Assembly: GCF_030611305.1 (NCBI RefSeq)
Contig: NZ_JAUWQB010000004.1
Span: 1-64,000 of the forward strand
DNA length: 64,000 nt
Origin: Desulfobacula sp.
GTDB taxonomy: Bacteria; Desulfobacterota; Desulfobacteria; Desulfobacterales; Desulfobacteraceae
Direction: 5' to 3'
The notes under the pieces were generated by a model. It had not been told where the DNA came from. It made no database searches and was given only the letters and a program-made list of their open reading frames with translations. Both the position numbers and the translations under genes were made by a program. Positions 10,445-21,204 of this stretch are shown piece after piece (the stretch's first letter is position 1; each line of letters begins with the position of its first letter).

Positions 10445-11230
10445 ATGGTTATGAGTAAAATAATTACTATAGCCGGCCAAAAGGGGGGAGCAGGTAAAAG
10501 CGTTACAGCTATAAATCTTGCCACATCATTGGCTTTATTAGAAAAAAAAACGCTGTTAATAGACTGTGATCTACAGGGATGTTCCACCCAGGGGTGTGGT
10601 ATTAATGCCTTGGATTATAATTGTGATATCGCATCATTTTTGTCTGGTCGAGCAAAAATTACAGATACGGTTGTAAAAACTCAAGTCAACTATCTGGATA
10701 TGATACCTGCAGGATTTAATTTGTTTCGAGTGGCCTTGAAGTTGGCAAAAAACCCTGAAAATGAAAAGATTTTACGCCTTTTTTTAAGGGATGTTGAAGA
10801 CGAGTATGAGTATATTATAATTGACCCCCCCTCTTCGTATGGCTTTTTAAGCATTACAGCCATGACAGCAGCTGACTGGCTGGTTGTCTGCATGTCTGTT
10901 CATCACAATTCGGTCGAAGATTTCCATTGTTTGCTTCGAACAGTAAAATATATTCGGACAACTCACAATGTTCCCTTGAAAATAGCCGGATGTCTTTTCA
11001 ACAAGTGTGAAACAAAAGAAGATATCCCCTCTTTTTTAGAAAACCAGAACTTGCCGGATATAAAACAAATGGTGTATAATACGTTTATTCCTGAAGACGA
11101 CAATATTAAAAGATCAATTGATTTAAAGATTCCTGTAGCATTGCATGATATAAAGAGTCCGGCAGCTGCGGCATATTTGAGTTTTGCAAAGGAGATACAT
11201 TTTTTCTTCAATTTGAGAGGTGTTTTATGA
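10445..11230 (+). CDS. ParA/MinD-like ATPase
   Basis: Deviant Walker A GQKGGAGKSVTAINLA and IIIDPPSS motif. Confidence 0.88.
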   Translation: MVMSKIITIAGQKGGAGKSVTAINLATSLALLEKKTLLIDCDLQGCSTQGCGINALDYNCDIASFLSGRAKITDTVVKTQVNYLDMIPAGFNLFRVALKLAKNPENEKILRLFLRDVEDEYEYIIIDPPSSYGFLSITAMTAADWLVVCMSVHHNSVEDFHCLLRTVKYIRTTHNVPLKIAGCLFNKCETKEDIPSFLENQNLPDIKQMVYNTFIPEDDNIKRSIDLKIPVALHDIKSPAAAAYLSFAKEIHFFFNLRGVL

Positions 11231-11655
11231 AACTTACAAAGGCAGAGACCATTCAGGAATGTGAAAAAGTATTTATTGATACAATAAATGAAGGATTAGA
11301 CCGGGAAGCCATTGAAAAAATGCTTTTTGAAAAGCACAGCTTCACACTTCAAGAAGAAATAGATTACAAAAAAGGCGATCTTGTGGTTTATAATGATAAT
11401 ATCGCATATAAATTTGATTTCGAAATTAAGGTCCCATTATCTGTGATTTTTAACAGGCAAGGCGAATGTTTAGAGATTTCAACCGTACGAGATAATTTTG
11501 AGGAAGAGGGTGAAGATGATTTGCTTCATGAAGAGAATACGGTGGCCCCTCCAATAAGTCCTGAGCGGGATGGTAAAGTGGCTCAGATGGCTTCAAATAT
11601 TGCAGATATGATTTCTGAGATAAACCAGCCAGAGATAGAACAGAAAGACAAATAA
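11227..11655 (+). CDS. Uncharacterised small acidic protein, possible partner of the ParA-like ATPase
   Basis: ORF start overlaps the parA-like stop by 4 bp; no recognised family. Confidence 0.7.
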   Translation: MKLTKAETIQECEKVFIDTINEGLDREAIEKMLFEKHSFTLQEEIDYKKGDLVVYNDNIAYKFDFEIKVPLSVIFNRQGECLEISTVRDNFEEEGEDDLLHEENTVAPPISPERDGKVAQMASNIADMISEINQPEIEQKDK

Positions 11656-11664
11656 TGGATACGG

Positions 11665-12795
11665 ATGCTAAGCCAGACGAAGAATCGGCCCCCGGTATTG
11701 GATATGTCAGTATCAATGCTCATTGATAAAAGACTTGAAAGTATTTTTTTAAAAGTCTTAAAAGGCTCCCGTCTTTCCAGGGAAGACGGGATTTGTATTT
11801 ATGAAACCCATGACCTGATTGGTTTGGGGCAGATTGCGAACCATGTCAGAAGGTCTTTGCATGGCAATAAGGCGTTCTATATTTATAACCAGCATTTAAA
11901 TTATACCAATGTATGCAAGAACCGGTGTCGGTTTTGTGCATATGCCAGGGACCGCAAAGAAAAGGGTGCCTATACCTGGTCCGTTGAAGAGATTGAAAAA
12001 AGGCTTTTGGAGCGCATTGATGAGCCGGTTAATGAGCTGCATATTGTCGGGGGACTCAATGAAGACTTAAATTTTGATTATTTTATTGATCTTTTAAAGA
12101 CCGTCAAAAAAGTGAGGCCCGGAGCCACTATTAAGGCATTTACCTGTGTGGAAATCGATTATTTGTCCAATCTTGCCAGGCTTTCTTTGGAAGAGACCAT
12201 TCAAAGCTTGAAGGATGCAGGACTTGAAATGATGCCGGGTGGCGGAGCGGAAGTTTTAAATTCAAGAATCCATAAAGAATTATTCCCCAGAAAAATTAAT
12301 CATGAACGCTGGCTTGAGATTGTAAGGGCTGTTCATAAAGCCGGGATTAAAACCAATGCCACCCTGTTGTATGGTCATATTGAAACCATTGAAGAGAGAG
12401 TGGATCATCTCATCACGCTGAGAGAATTGCAGGATGAAACAGGCGGTTTTTCAGCCTTTATCCCTCTTGCGTTTCATTCTGAAAACACAAAGATTCCGCA
12501 TATCCCCCCAACAACTGCCATGGATGATTTAAAAAATGTGGCGGCAGCACGTCTTATGCTGGATAATTTTGATCATATTAAAGCCTACTGGGTGATGATC
12601 GGGGAAAAACTGGCCCAGGTGGCCTTAAATTTCGGGGCTGATGACCTGGACGGGACAATTATTGAAGAGAGGATTACCCATACGGCCGGTGCAAAATCAG
12701 CGACAGGTCTCACAAAGGAACAAATGGAGGATATGATCACAAAAGCCGGGTTTGAGCCTGTTGAACGGGATTCTTTCTATCGTCCGATTAACTGA
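11665..12795 (+). CDS. mqnE: Aminofutalosine synthase, radical SAM
   Basis: CKNRCRFCAYARDRKEKGAYTWS radical SAM motif and MqnE-type sequence, paired with mqnC. Confidence 0.9.
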   Translation: MLSQTKNRPPVLDMSVSMLIDKRLESIFLKVLKGSRLSREDGICIYETHDLIGLGQIANHVRRSLHGNKAFYIYNQHLNYTNVCKNRCRFCAYARDRKEKGAYTWSVEEIEKRLLERIDEPVNELHIVGGLNEDLNFDYFIDLLKTVKKVRPGATIKAFTCVEIDYLSNLARLSLEETIQSLKDAGLEMMPGGGAEVLNSRIHKELFPRKINHERWLEIVRAVHKAGIKTNATLLYGHIETIEERVDHLITLRELQDETGGFSAFIPLAFHSENTKIPHIPPTTAMDDLKNVAAARLMLDNFDHIKAYWVMIGEKLAQVALNFGADDLDGTIIEERITHTAGAKSATGLTKEQMEDMITKAGFEPVERDSFYRPIN

Positions 12796-12808
12796 TTGTG
12801 TGAATATA

Positions 12809-13867
12809 ATGGACCAATTAAATATAATTATTGAGAAGGTTAAAGAAAATCAAAGAATAGATGTCGATGAAGGTCTGGCGCTTTTCAGGCAGGCTGATTT
12901 TTTGACCCTGGCAAGTCTTGCAAACCACAAACGGTTTTATTATCACCCAGATACAATTGTCACCTATGTGGTGGACAGAAATATTAATTATACCAATATC
13001 TGTGCATCCGGTTGCAGGTTTTGTGCATTTTTTGAGTCCCCAAGTCAGGGCAAAGGGTATATTATTTCAAAACAGGACCTGTTTGATAAAATTCAGGAAA
13101 CCATAGACCTTGGCGGGACCCAGATTCTTTTGCAGGGGGGTATGCATCCTGATCTTGAAATTGAGTATTATGTGGATCTATTAAGGTATATTAAAGAGAA
13201 TTTTGATATTCATATTCACGGGTTTTCCCCCCCGGAAATAGATTTTATTGCGAACAAGTCTTCTTTATCCATTAGCGAAACCATATCGATTTTAAAGAAA
13301 GCGGGTCTTTCTTCCATCCCCGGCGGTGGAGCGGAGATTTTATGTGATGATATCCGGCAAAAGGTTTCCCCCAATAAGTGTTCATCGGAAGAATGGCTCG
13401 AAGTGATGCGCCAGGCCCATTTACAGGGAATGAGGTCCAGTGCCACGATGATGTTCGGCCATCTTGAAAAAGATTTCCATATCTTTGAGCATATGGATAA
13501 AATTAGAACCCTGCAGGATGAAACCCACGGATTTACAGCCTTTATCCCCTGGACCTTTCAACCGGACAATACAAAGATTGCTGTTAAAAAAAAGACCGGC
13601 GTTGAATATTTAAGGGTTCTGGCAATGTGCCGGTTGTTTCTTGATAATATTGATAATATCCAGGCCTCCTGGGTGACCCAGGGGGATAAAATTGCCCAGA
13701 CCGCACTTTTTTTCGGTGCAAATGACATGGGGAGCACCATGATTGAAGAGAATGTTGTCGCTTCGGCAGGTGTTGATTTTATGCTTTCCAAAGAAGAACT
13801 GACGCGGTTGATTACCAGAGCAGGGTTTGAACCACGGCAACGGGACTGCTATTATCATCTGCTATGA
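12809..13867 (+). CDS. mqnC: Cyclic dehypoxanthinyl futalosine synthase, radical SAM
   Basis: ASGCRFCAFFESPSQGKGYIIS and GGTQILLQGGMHPDLEIEYY; start chosen at internal ATG 12809 (track ORF begins 12752). Confidence 0.9.
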   Translation: MDQLNIIIEKVKENQRIDVDEGLALFRQADFLTLASLANHKRFYYHPDTIVTYVVDRNINYTNICASGCRFCAFFESPSQGKGYIISKQDLFDKIQETIDLGGTQILLQGGMHPDLEIEYYVDLLRYIKENFDIHIHGFSPPEIDFIANKSSLSISETISILKKAGLSSIPGGGAEILCDDIRQKVSPNKCSSEEWLEVMRQAHLQGMRSSATMMFGHLEKDFHIFEHMDKIRTLQDETHGFTAFIPWTFQPDNTKIAVKKKTGVEYLRVLAMCRLFLDNIDNIQASWVTQGDKIAQTALFFGANDMGSTMIEENVVASAGVDFMLSKEELTRLITRAGFEPRQRDCYYHLL

Positions 13868-15042
13868 CTCCGAATTCCAAAAACGTTTCCTGTATTGAAA
13901 GCAGCAGCGGACGAGAACTTCACCGCGCCGGCTGGATTATTGTTGATTCTTCTACCATTATTGAGAATGGATACATTGAAATTGAGAATGGTTTCATCAA
14001 GGGTGTTCACAAAGGAATTCCAAAAGAAAAGAGTATTGATCATGGCCCTGGCGTATTAATGCCACCCCTTGTCAATACGCATCTGCACCTGGAATTGTCT
14101 GCTTTAAAAGGCTGTTTGCCTTTTGATAAGGGGTTTAAAATTTGGGTTAAAATGCTTTTGGAAAAAAGAGAGACCCTGGGAGAAGAAAAACTTATCAAAG
14201 AAGCCCGAAAGGCTGTCAGAAATTTAATAAAGTCCGGCAACCTCTATGCGGGTGATATCTCAACCCTTGGTATTATAAAATCAATTATTGAAGATTCTGC
14301 CTTAAATGGCGTCTGTTTCCAGGAGTTTCTAGGATCAGGCACTCAACCATTTTTTACACAAAAGAATGATTCTGTCTCTTTTTCTGTTGCAGGACATGCC
14401 CCTCATACCTCTTCTCCTCAACTGCTCAAGGCATTAAAACAATGTTCTAAATCAAAGGGGCTGCCTTTCTCCATCCATGTGGCAGAGTCTGATGATGAAT
14501 CCGAGTTTATTAATGATAAAAAAGGGCAGTGGGCTGATTTTTTGACTGACCGGGGGATTGACTGGTCATCCTGGGATATCGGATCAAAAACACCTGTGTC
14601 ATACATCAATGACATGGGGCTGCTCGACCTTTTAACCATAGCGGTTCATGTCTTGACTGTGAATGACAGGGATTTGGAAATACTTGCACGGTCAACAGCA
14701 AAGGTTTGTGTCTGCCCCAGGAGTAATCAAAATCTCCATGGAAAACTTCCTGATATTGAAAAGATGATAAATGTTGGCATTAAACCGGCTCTTGGGACTG
14801 ACAGCCTTGCAAGCTGTGATTCTTTAAATATTTTTGATGAAATGGCCTTTGTGCAAAAACATTACCCAAGACTTGATCCCGCAACTATTTTCTCAATGGG
14901 CACCATAAACGGTGCCAGAGCCCTGGGGCTCGAACGATTGACCGGTACAATTTCAAAGGGCAAAAAGTCTCAATTTTTATACCGCCCAGTGAAAGCAACG
15001 AATAAAAAGGATCTTTTTCAAAGAATAATATCCAATGAATGA
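13864..15042 (+). CDS. Amidohydrolase, probable aminofutalosine deaminase
   Basis: Amidohydrolase motifs (MPPLVNTHLHLELSALKG; GTDSLASCDSLNIFDEM) in the mqn operon, 4-bp overlap with mqnC. Confidence 0.82.
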   Translation: MTPNSKNVSCIESSSGRELHRAGWIIVDSSTIIENGYIEIENGFIKGVHKGIPKEKSIDHGPGVLMPPLVNTHLHLELSALKGCLPFDKGFKIWVKMLLEKRETLGEEKLIKEARKAVRNLIKSGNLYAGDISTLGIIKSIIEDSALNGVCFQEFLGSGTQPFFTQKNDSVSFSVAGHAPHTSSPQLLKALKQCSKSKGLPFSIHVAESDDESEFINDKKGQWADFLTDRGIDWSSWDIGSKTPVSYINDMGLLDLLTIAVHVLTVNDRDLEILARSTAKVCVCPRSNQNLHGKLPDIEKMINVGIKPALGTDSLASCDSLNIFDEMAFVQKHYPRLDPATIFSMGTINGARALGLERLTGTISKGKKSQFLYRPVKATNKKDLFQRIISNE

Positions 15043-15871
15043 CAAAAATGTATATATTGGGAAAATCAGCTATATCAATGATTCTCCTGTCTATTATGGT
15101 CTTGATCACGGCCTTTTGCCGGCCTGGTTGAAAATGGTGCCGGATGTGCCGTCTGTCTTAAACCGGAAAATAAAAACCGGACAGATAAAAGTAAGTCCCA
15201 TATCAGCAGCTTTTTATGCCATGAATCACAGGGAGTTGTTATTGCTTCCAGATCTGTCCATATCCTGTGACGGCAGAGTGTTAAGTGTTATTTTAGCCAG
15301 CAATTATAAAATTGATGATCTTGAAGGCAAAAAGGTGATGTTCTCACAGGACTCGGCATCTGCCGCTTCTTTTTTGAAAATGATATTTAATCAGAGAAAG
15401 GTTTCTCCGGTCTATGAAATCGGGCCTGTAACCGATTGCCAGTCGATCTCCAAATCAGCTGATGCAGTATTGGTAATTGGAGATACAGCCCTTAAGCATC
15501 CCTGGGATCAGGTTTTTGAACATTGTATAGATTTAGGGCAGTTCTGGTATGAAATGACTCAACTCCCCTTTGTGTTTGCTGTCTGGGCGGTCAGACGATC
15601 TTTTGCACAGAAATACCCCTCCCGTGTAAAAGAAATTTACGAGTTGCTATTGGAGTCAAAAAAACAAGGATATCAGAATATTGACAAGGTTGTTGAAGCA
15701 GGAAAAAATAAATTAAACCTGGATCAATCTGTTATTGAAGAGTATTTTGACTTGCTTTATTGTGATCTTGATGACAGAAAAATCAAGTCAATGCAATTAT
15801 TTTTTGACTCTCTTTTTGATCAGGGAATTTTAAATGAAAGAGCAGACATAGAATTTTTCAATCCCCAGTGA
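15035..15871 (+). CDS. mqnA: Chorismate dehydratase (menaquinone biosynthesis)
   Basis: MqnA-type sequence (IGKISYINDSPVYYGLDHG; DLGQFWYEMTQLPFVFAVWAV), overlaps previous ORF. Confidence 0.88.
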   Translation: MNDKNVYIGKISYINDSPVYYGLDHGLLPAWLKMVPDVPSVLNRKIKTGQIKVSPISAAFYAMNHRELLLLPDLSISCDGRVLSVILASNYKIDDLEGKKVMFSQDSASAASFLKMIFNQRKVSPVYEIGPVTDCQSISKSADAVLVIGDTALKHPWDQVFEHCIDLGQFWYEMTQLPFVFAVWAVRRSFAQKYPSRVKEIYELLLESKKQGYQNIDKVVEAGKNKLNLDQSVIEEYFDLLYCDLDDRKIKSMQLFFDSLFDQGILNERADIEFFNPQ

Positions 15872-15931
15872 AGTCAAGATAGGCAACCCTCTATTTTAAC
15901 CTTAAATAGAACACAATTGAGCAGTTGACAC

Positions 15932-16246
15932 TTACGCATGGAGCATATTTTTTAACGGTTGAATCTTTTCAATATTGTTATAGACTTCCTTATTATCCAT
16001 TGTGTTTTCAATATCATAATCATTTTGGAGCCCCATCCAGAACTCAGGAGATACTCCAAAATATTTTGATAGCCTTAACGCAGTATCTATAGTCACCCTT
16101 CTTTTTTTGTTTACAATTTCGCTTATTTTCATTTGTGATACATTAATATCTTTAGCTAACCTGTATTGGCTGATCCCCAAGGGCTTGATAAATTCTTCTA
16201 AAAGTATTTCTCCTGGATGAACAGGTTTTATCTTTTCCATTTTCAT
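15932..16246 (-). CDS. higA: HigA-family antitoxin (XRE HTH)
   Basis: HPGEILLEEFIKPLGISQYRLAKDINVSQMKISEIVNKKRRVTIDTALRLSKYFGVSPEFWMGLQNDYD. Confidence 0.92.
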   Translation of the reverse strand: MKMEKIKPVHPGEILLEEFIKPLGISQYRLAKDINVSQMKISEIVNKKRRVTIDTALRLSKYFGVSPEFWMGLQNDYDIENTMDNKEVYNNIEKIQPLKNMLHA

Positions 16247-16253
16247 ACCCCCT

Positions 16254-16535
16254 TTAGTGGTAATCCACTATTGCAACATTATAAGCGTCTGGATGTTCCC
16301 ATGTAAAACATATACGCCACTGATCATTGATCCTGATGCTATATTGGTCTTTTCTATCTCCTTTTAATTTCTCCAATCTGTTAGATGGCGGTATCCTTAA
16401 ATCAGTTAAGTTTTGTGAGTTTTTAATCATCCTTAATTTTCTAAGCGCTATTGCCTGTATGCTTTTAGGCCAGTTTTTTGAATAAATACGGTTAAACACT
16501 TTTTCTGTTTCTTTGCATTTAAAAGATTTGATCAT
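16254..16535 (-). CDS. higB: HigB-family (RelE-like) toxin
   Basis: MIKSFKCKETEKVF...RKLRMIKNSQNLTDLRIPPSNRLEKLKGDRKDQYSIRINDQWRICFTW. Confidence 0.92.
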   Translation of the reverse strand: MIKSFKCKETEKVFNRIYSKNWPKSIQAIALRKLRMIKNSQNLTDLRIPPSNRLEKLKGDRKDQYSIRINDQWRICFTWEHPDAYNVAIVDYH

Positions 16536-16541
16536 GCCTGT

Positions 16542-16579
16542 ATTATACGTTTCATAATAGTATTGTCAAGCAATAGTAT
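16542..16579 (-). promoter_or_regulatory. higBA promoter with overlapping operator-like repeats
   Basis: Minus strand TTGACA (16569-16564), 16-nt spacer, TATAAT (16547-16542); dyad TATTG-tcaag-CAATA (16561-16575) and direct repeat AATAGTAT (16556-16563, 16572-16579). Confidence 0.75.
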
Positions 16580-16663
16580 AAACATCTAGTTGGAAAAATT
16601 TCGATAGGACCTGAGAATATTTAAGCCAGCCCTAAAAACTCCGAAGGCCCTTGATATAACCTG

Positions 16664-16740
16664 GTCGGGATGAGAGGATTCGAACCTCCGGCCCCAGCGT
16701 CCCGAACGCTGTGCTCTACCAGACTGAGCCACATCCCGAC
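16664..16740 (-). tRNA. tRNA-Pro (anticodon CGG)
   Basis: 77-nt cloverleaf; acceptor GTCGGGA/TCCCGAC, anticodon arm CAGCG-TTCGGGA-CGCTG, T-loop GTTCGAATC. Confidence 0.95.
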
Positions 16741-16777
16741 TGCAAGAAAAATTTATACACAAAAAAAAGCAAAAAGT

Positions 16778-18522
<1,745 letters not shown>

Positions 18523-18630
18523 AATCCAATCTATATTTATATAAAGCTTTTTACCCGAGGTCAAACGAATTAAGCGATTTGGTTATAGTAAGTTTTATGG
18601 TCAAAATCAAATATCCCAAAACAAAAAATC

Positions 18631-18659
18631 TTGAACTCTTTTAAAAACCCTGATATATA
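18631..18659 (+). promoter_or_regulatory. Sigma70-type promoter of tRNA-Arg
   Basis: TTGAAC (18631-18636), 17-nt spacer, TATATA (18654-18659), 17 nt upstream of the tRNA 5' end. Confidence 0.6.
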
Positions 18660-18676
18660 CTGTTGGTCGTTTTTGC

Positions 18677-18753
18677 GCGCCCGTGGCTCAGTTGGATAGA
18701 GTACCTGACTACGAATCAGGGGGTCGGGAGTTCGAATCTCTCCGGGCGCGCCA
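18677..18753 (+). tRNA. tRNA-Arg (anticodon ACG), CCA encoded
   Basis: Acceptor GCGCCCG/CGGGCGC, anticodon arm CCTGA-CTACGAA-TCAGG, encoded GCCA end. Confidence 0.95.
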
Positions 18754-18779
18754 TTTTTTTTAAACAACTTCCAGACAAA

Positions 18780-20525
18780 TTAAAAATCCGCAAGTCTCTG
18801 GTCATACATGGATCCCACCCCATATTCATTCCGGCGCATAAATTTATCCAGAGACGGGCCAATGATCTGCATCTCGGGATTTTCTTTTTGAACATCCCGG
18901 GCTATTCTTATCTCTTTGGTACAGCCGGTACTATAAGTTGAATCCTTGCCGATCCATTCCGGCGGGACTTTTTTGTTTATAAGTGAAAAGCTTTCGGCGA
19001 TATCGTCCGATGTCTGAAACCTCCATATGTCTATATATGTACTTTTTTGAACAATTTCCCACATATACATGAGATCGTCTGCGTCCATCCCGGGTTCATA
19101 ATAGGATGACGGGTTGATAATAAAAAGGTCGGCAGATTGTTTATGCAACTGGTCGATAAAGGTTTTCATTATTTTTTTTGCCACATCAATTTTTCCAGGG
19201 ATGGATCCGATGATGCCGCTGTAAAACATGACAGACATGCCTTTCTTTTTGGCCGATTTCATTTGATGGATAATTTTATTGGCCTTTTCTTCCAGGTCCT
19301 TGTGGGAAAAGTTGATGAAGTCAGGGTGCCTGGTTTTGTAGGTGATCAGCAGTGCCTTTTTATCAAGGCTGATATTGATGATATTCTGGGTAAATCTAAA
19401 GTGGGAATCAATTAATCTTTTTTTCTGGGCCTCTCCCCGTGATATGACACAATCCACCTCTTTGAAGATTCTGGAAAAGGTGGTAGAGGCAAGCAAAAGA
19501 TTTAAATTTTCCCGGGTCCCGTCAGATACCACATAGATATTTTTGTCATGTTTTAAGAGCTTTACCAGGTTGTTTTTGCTGATGGTTTTTTCATGAATAA
19601 AGTGCGCGTTTTCAAGTTCTTTTACCAGGATTGGATCTGTTCTGGTATCTGCCAGGCAGACTTTTTTAAAAAAGGGTGCCTCTTTTACAGCCAAAATAAC
19701 CACATGTCCAAGCTCGGCAAGGAATTTGGCAATCGTAAGGTCCACGACCACTTCACCGGATTCATCGGCAAGCCAGAGAATTTTTTGTTTCCTGGCTTTG
19801 GCCAGCGTAAGTAATGGGGCTAATCCATTTCCTCTGATAGGGGTTTTAAAGATTTTTTTGATTTTGGTTAACGAAGGGGCCTTTGAATCTTCATGGGTCC
19901 ACAGGCTATTTTGTGTGATCAGGGTCAACCGTCTTTGGAATTCAATCTCTTTGAGTTTTTCCCTTATTTCAAATAAGGAGAGATCTTTAATGTTTTGTAA
20001 TGAGTCATCAATTTGGTTTAAGGCCTTTTCCATGGTGTCAGAGTCTATAAAACTTTTTATTTTTTTATTCACAGCTTTTTTATCTTCTGAATATGGATTT
20101 TCAATATGTGTACGGCTTAAAAAGATTTTGTATAATTTTTTTTCAAGCCTTGAAGGTATGAGAAGACCGGTTCGGGTCTCATCATCATATTTTATCTTGA
20201 TTAATGTCTTTAAAAACCGGTTATCATACTCAGATCCTATTAACTCATCAATCATGGCCATGATCCTGTCAAACACCTGCTGGTAATACTTTTTTAAAAA
20301 AGGAGGGTATTTTCTGGACATAATCGCGTCAAACATTTTATCGGAACAGGGGAAATATCGTTCCCCGTTCTCGGGGTAGACCATAAATTCAATCTGTTCC
20401 CTTGAGGCGACCTTGGCAGGATAGGCAAACGGATCCATATGATTTTTAAGAAAAAAAGCGGTAAACCAGGCATCAAAATCAGGACTTTCTCCAACATGAA
20501 CAGGTTTATATTCTTTGTTTTTCAT
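18780..20525 (-). CDS. DUF89 (ARMT1-like) domain protein with long flanking regions
   Basis: ILWLADESGEVVVDLTIAKFLAELGHVVILAVKEAPFFKKVCLAD and DCVISRGEAQKKRL resemble DUF89 motifs; start at MKNKEYKP after AAGGAG. Confidence 0.65.
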   Translation of the reverse strand: MKNKEYKPVHVGESPDFDAWFTAFFLKNHMDPFAYPAKVASREQIEFMVYPENGERYFPCSDKMFDAIMSRKYPPFLKKYYQQVFDRIMAMIDELIGSEYDNRFLKTLIKIKYDDETRTGLLIPSRLEKKLYKIFLSRTHIENPYSEDKKAVNKKIKSFIDSDTMEKALNQIDDSLQNIKDLSLFEIREKLKEIEFQRRLTLITQNSLWTHEDSKAPSLTKIKKIFKTPIRGNGLAPLLTLAKARKQKILWLADESGEVVVDLTIAKFLAELGHVVILAVKEAPFFKKVCLADTRTDPILVKELENAHFIHEKTISKNNLVKLLKHDKNIYVVSDGTRENLNLLLASTTFSRIFKEVDCVISRGEAQKKRLIDSHFRFTQNIINISLDKKALLITYKTRHPDFINFSHKDLEEKANKIIHQMKSAKKKGMSVMFYSGIIGSIPGKIDVAKKIMKTFIDQLHKQSADLFIINPSSYYEPGMDADDLMYMWEIVQKSTYIDIWRFQTSDDIAESFSLINKKVPPEWIGKDSTYSTGCTKEIRIARDVQKENPEMQIIGPSLDKFMRRNEYGVGSMYDQRLADF

Positions 20526-20572
20526 ATGCACTCCTTTTTGGGAAAAAACCTGTTCCATGGTATCATTTCAAT

Positions 20573-21085
20573 TTAAAAATCCATAGTAATTAATTTGTTC
20601 CCTGTTTTAAGCTCAACAAGACTTGCCGAATAATTTTCAATTACACCGTAAGAATAAATACCATTCCGTGGAGAAGTGATGGAACCCGGGTTCATGAAGA
20701 TATGCCCGTCTTTTTTTTCCAGAAAACAATGGTGGGTATGACCCTGAATTATAATATCAATATTTTTAGAATAGGTGAAAGGACGATGACCATGCGAAAG
20801 AAGGATCTTTTTGTTGAAAGCGCTAAATTCCATTATTGTGTCAAACCCCGGGAAAAAAGAGGGTGTATCACAATTTCCATAGACGTAATAAAAATGATGT
20901 TTGAATGTGTTCAAATCATTTTTTATGGATTCCGGTTGAAAATTTGTATTTGAGTAATTACCGTATCTCGTATCAAAAAGATCTCCGGCAATGGCAAGTT
21001 TATCAGACGGATTTAAAAGATTTTTCACGGTTAACCATGAACTGTAACTGCCATGAATGTCTGCTGTAACAATAAGTTTTTTCAT
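20573..21085 (-). CDS. YfcE/MJ0936-type metallophosphoesterase
   Basis: TADIHGSYSSW, AGDLFDTRYG, YGNCDTPSFF, SHGHRPF, GHTHHC, MNPGSITSPR motifs. Confidence 0.9.
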   Translation of the reverse strand: MKKLIVTADIHGSYSSWLTVKNLLNPSDKLAIAGDLFDTRYGNYSNTNFQPESIKNDLNTFKHHFYYVYGNCDTPSFFPGFDTIMEFSAFNKKILLSHGHRPFTYSKNIDIIIQGHTHHCFLEKKDGHIFMNPGSITSPRNGIYSYGVIENYSASLVELKTGNKLITMDF

Positions 21086-21204
21086 ACCGCCAATTTTTTC
21101 TTGTTAAAAAAAATAAAATTTCATACTATCGAATTCAAAGCAACTAAATTCTCAAAAAATGATATGAATTTAAAATTAGCAATGGTTAATATTCAAACAT
21201 TTTT

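Noticed and set aside
9384-11655. xerD plus parA as an integrative or plasmid-derived element
   Set aside because: No att-like direct repeats, relaxase, replication or ParB gene seen; XerC/D proteins are normal chromosomal genes.
12752-12808. Extended N-terminus of mqnC overlapping mqnE
   Set aside because: Internal ATG at 12809 fits the family start better; the overlap is a frame artefact.
15932-16740. HigBA beside tRNA-Pro as a genomic island boundary
   Set aside because: No duplicated tRNA 3' end or integrase next to it; the tRNA is intact and followed by purA.
18570-18767. ORF with EIRTPDPLIRSQVLYPTEPRA
   Set aside because: Classic false ORF generated by the antisense strand of tRNA-Arg; the tRNA explains the sequence.
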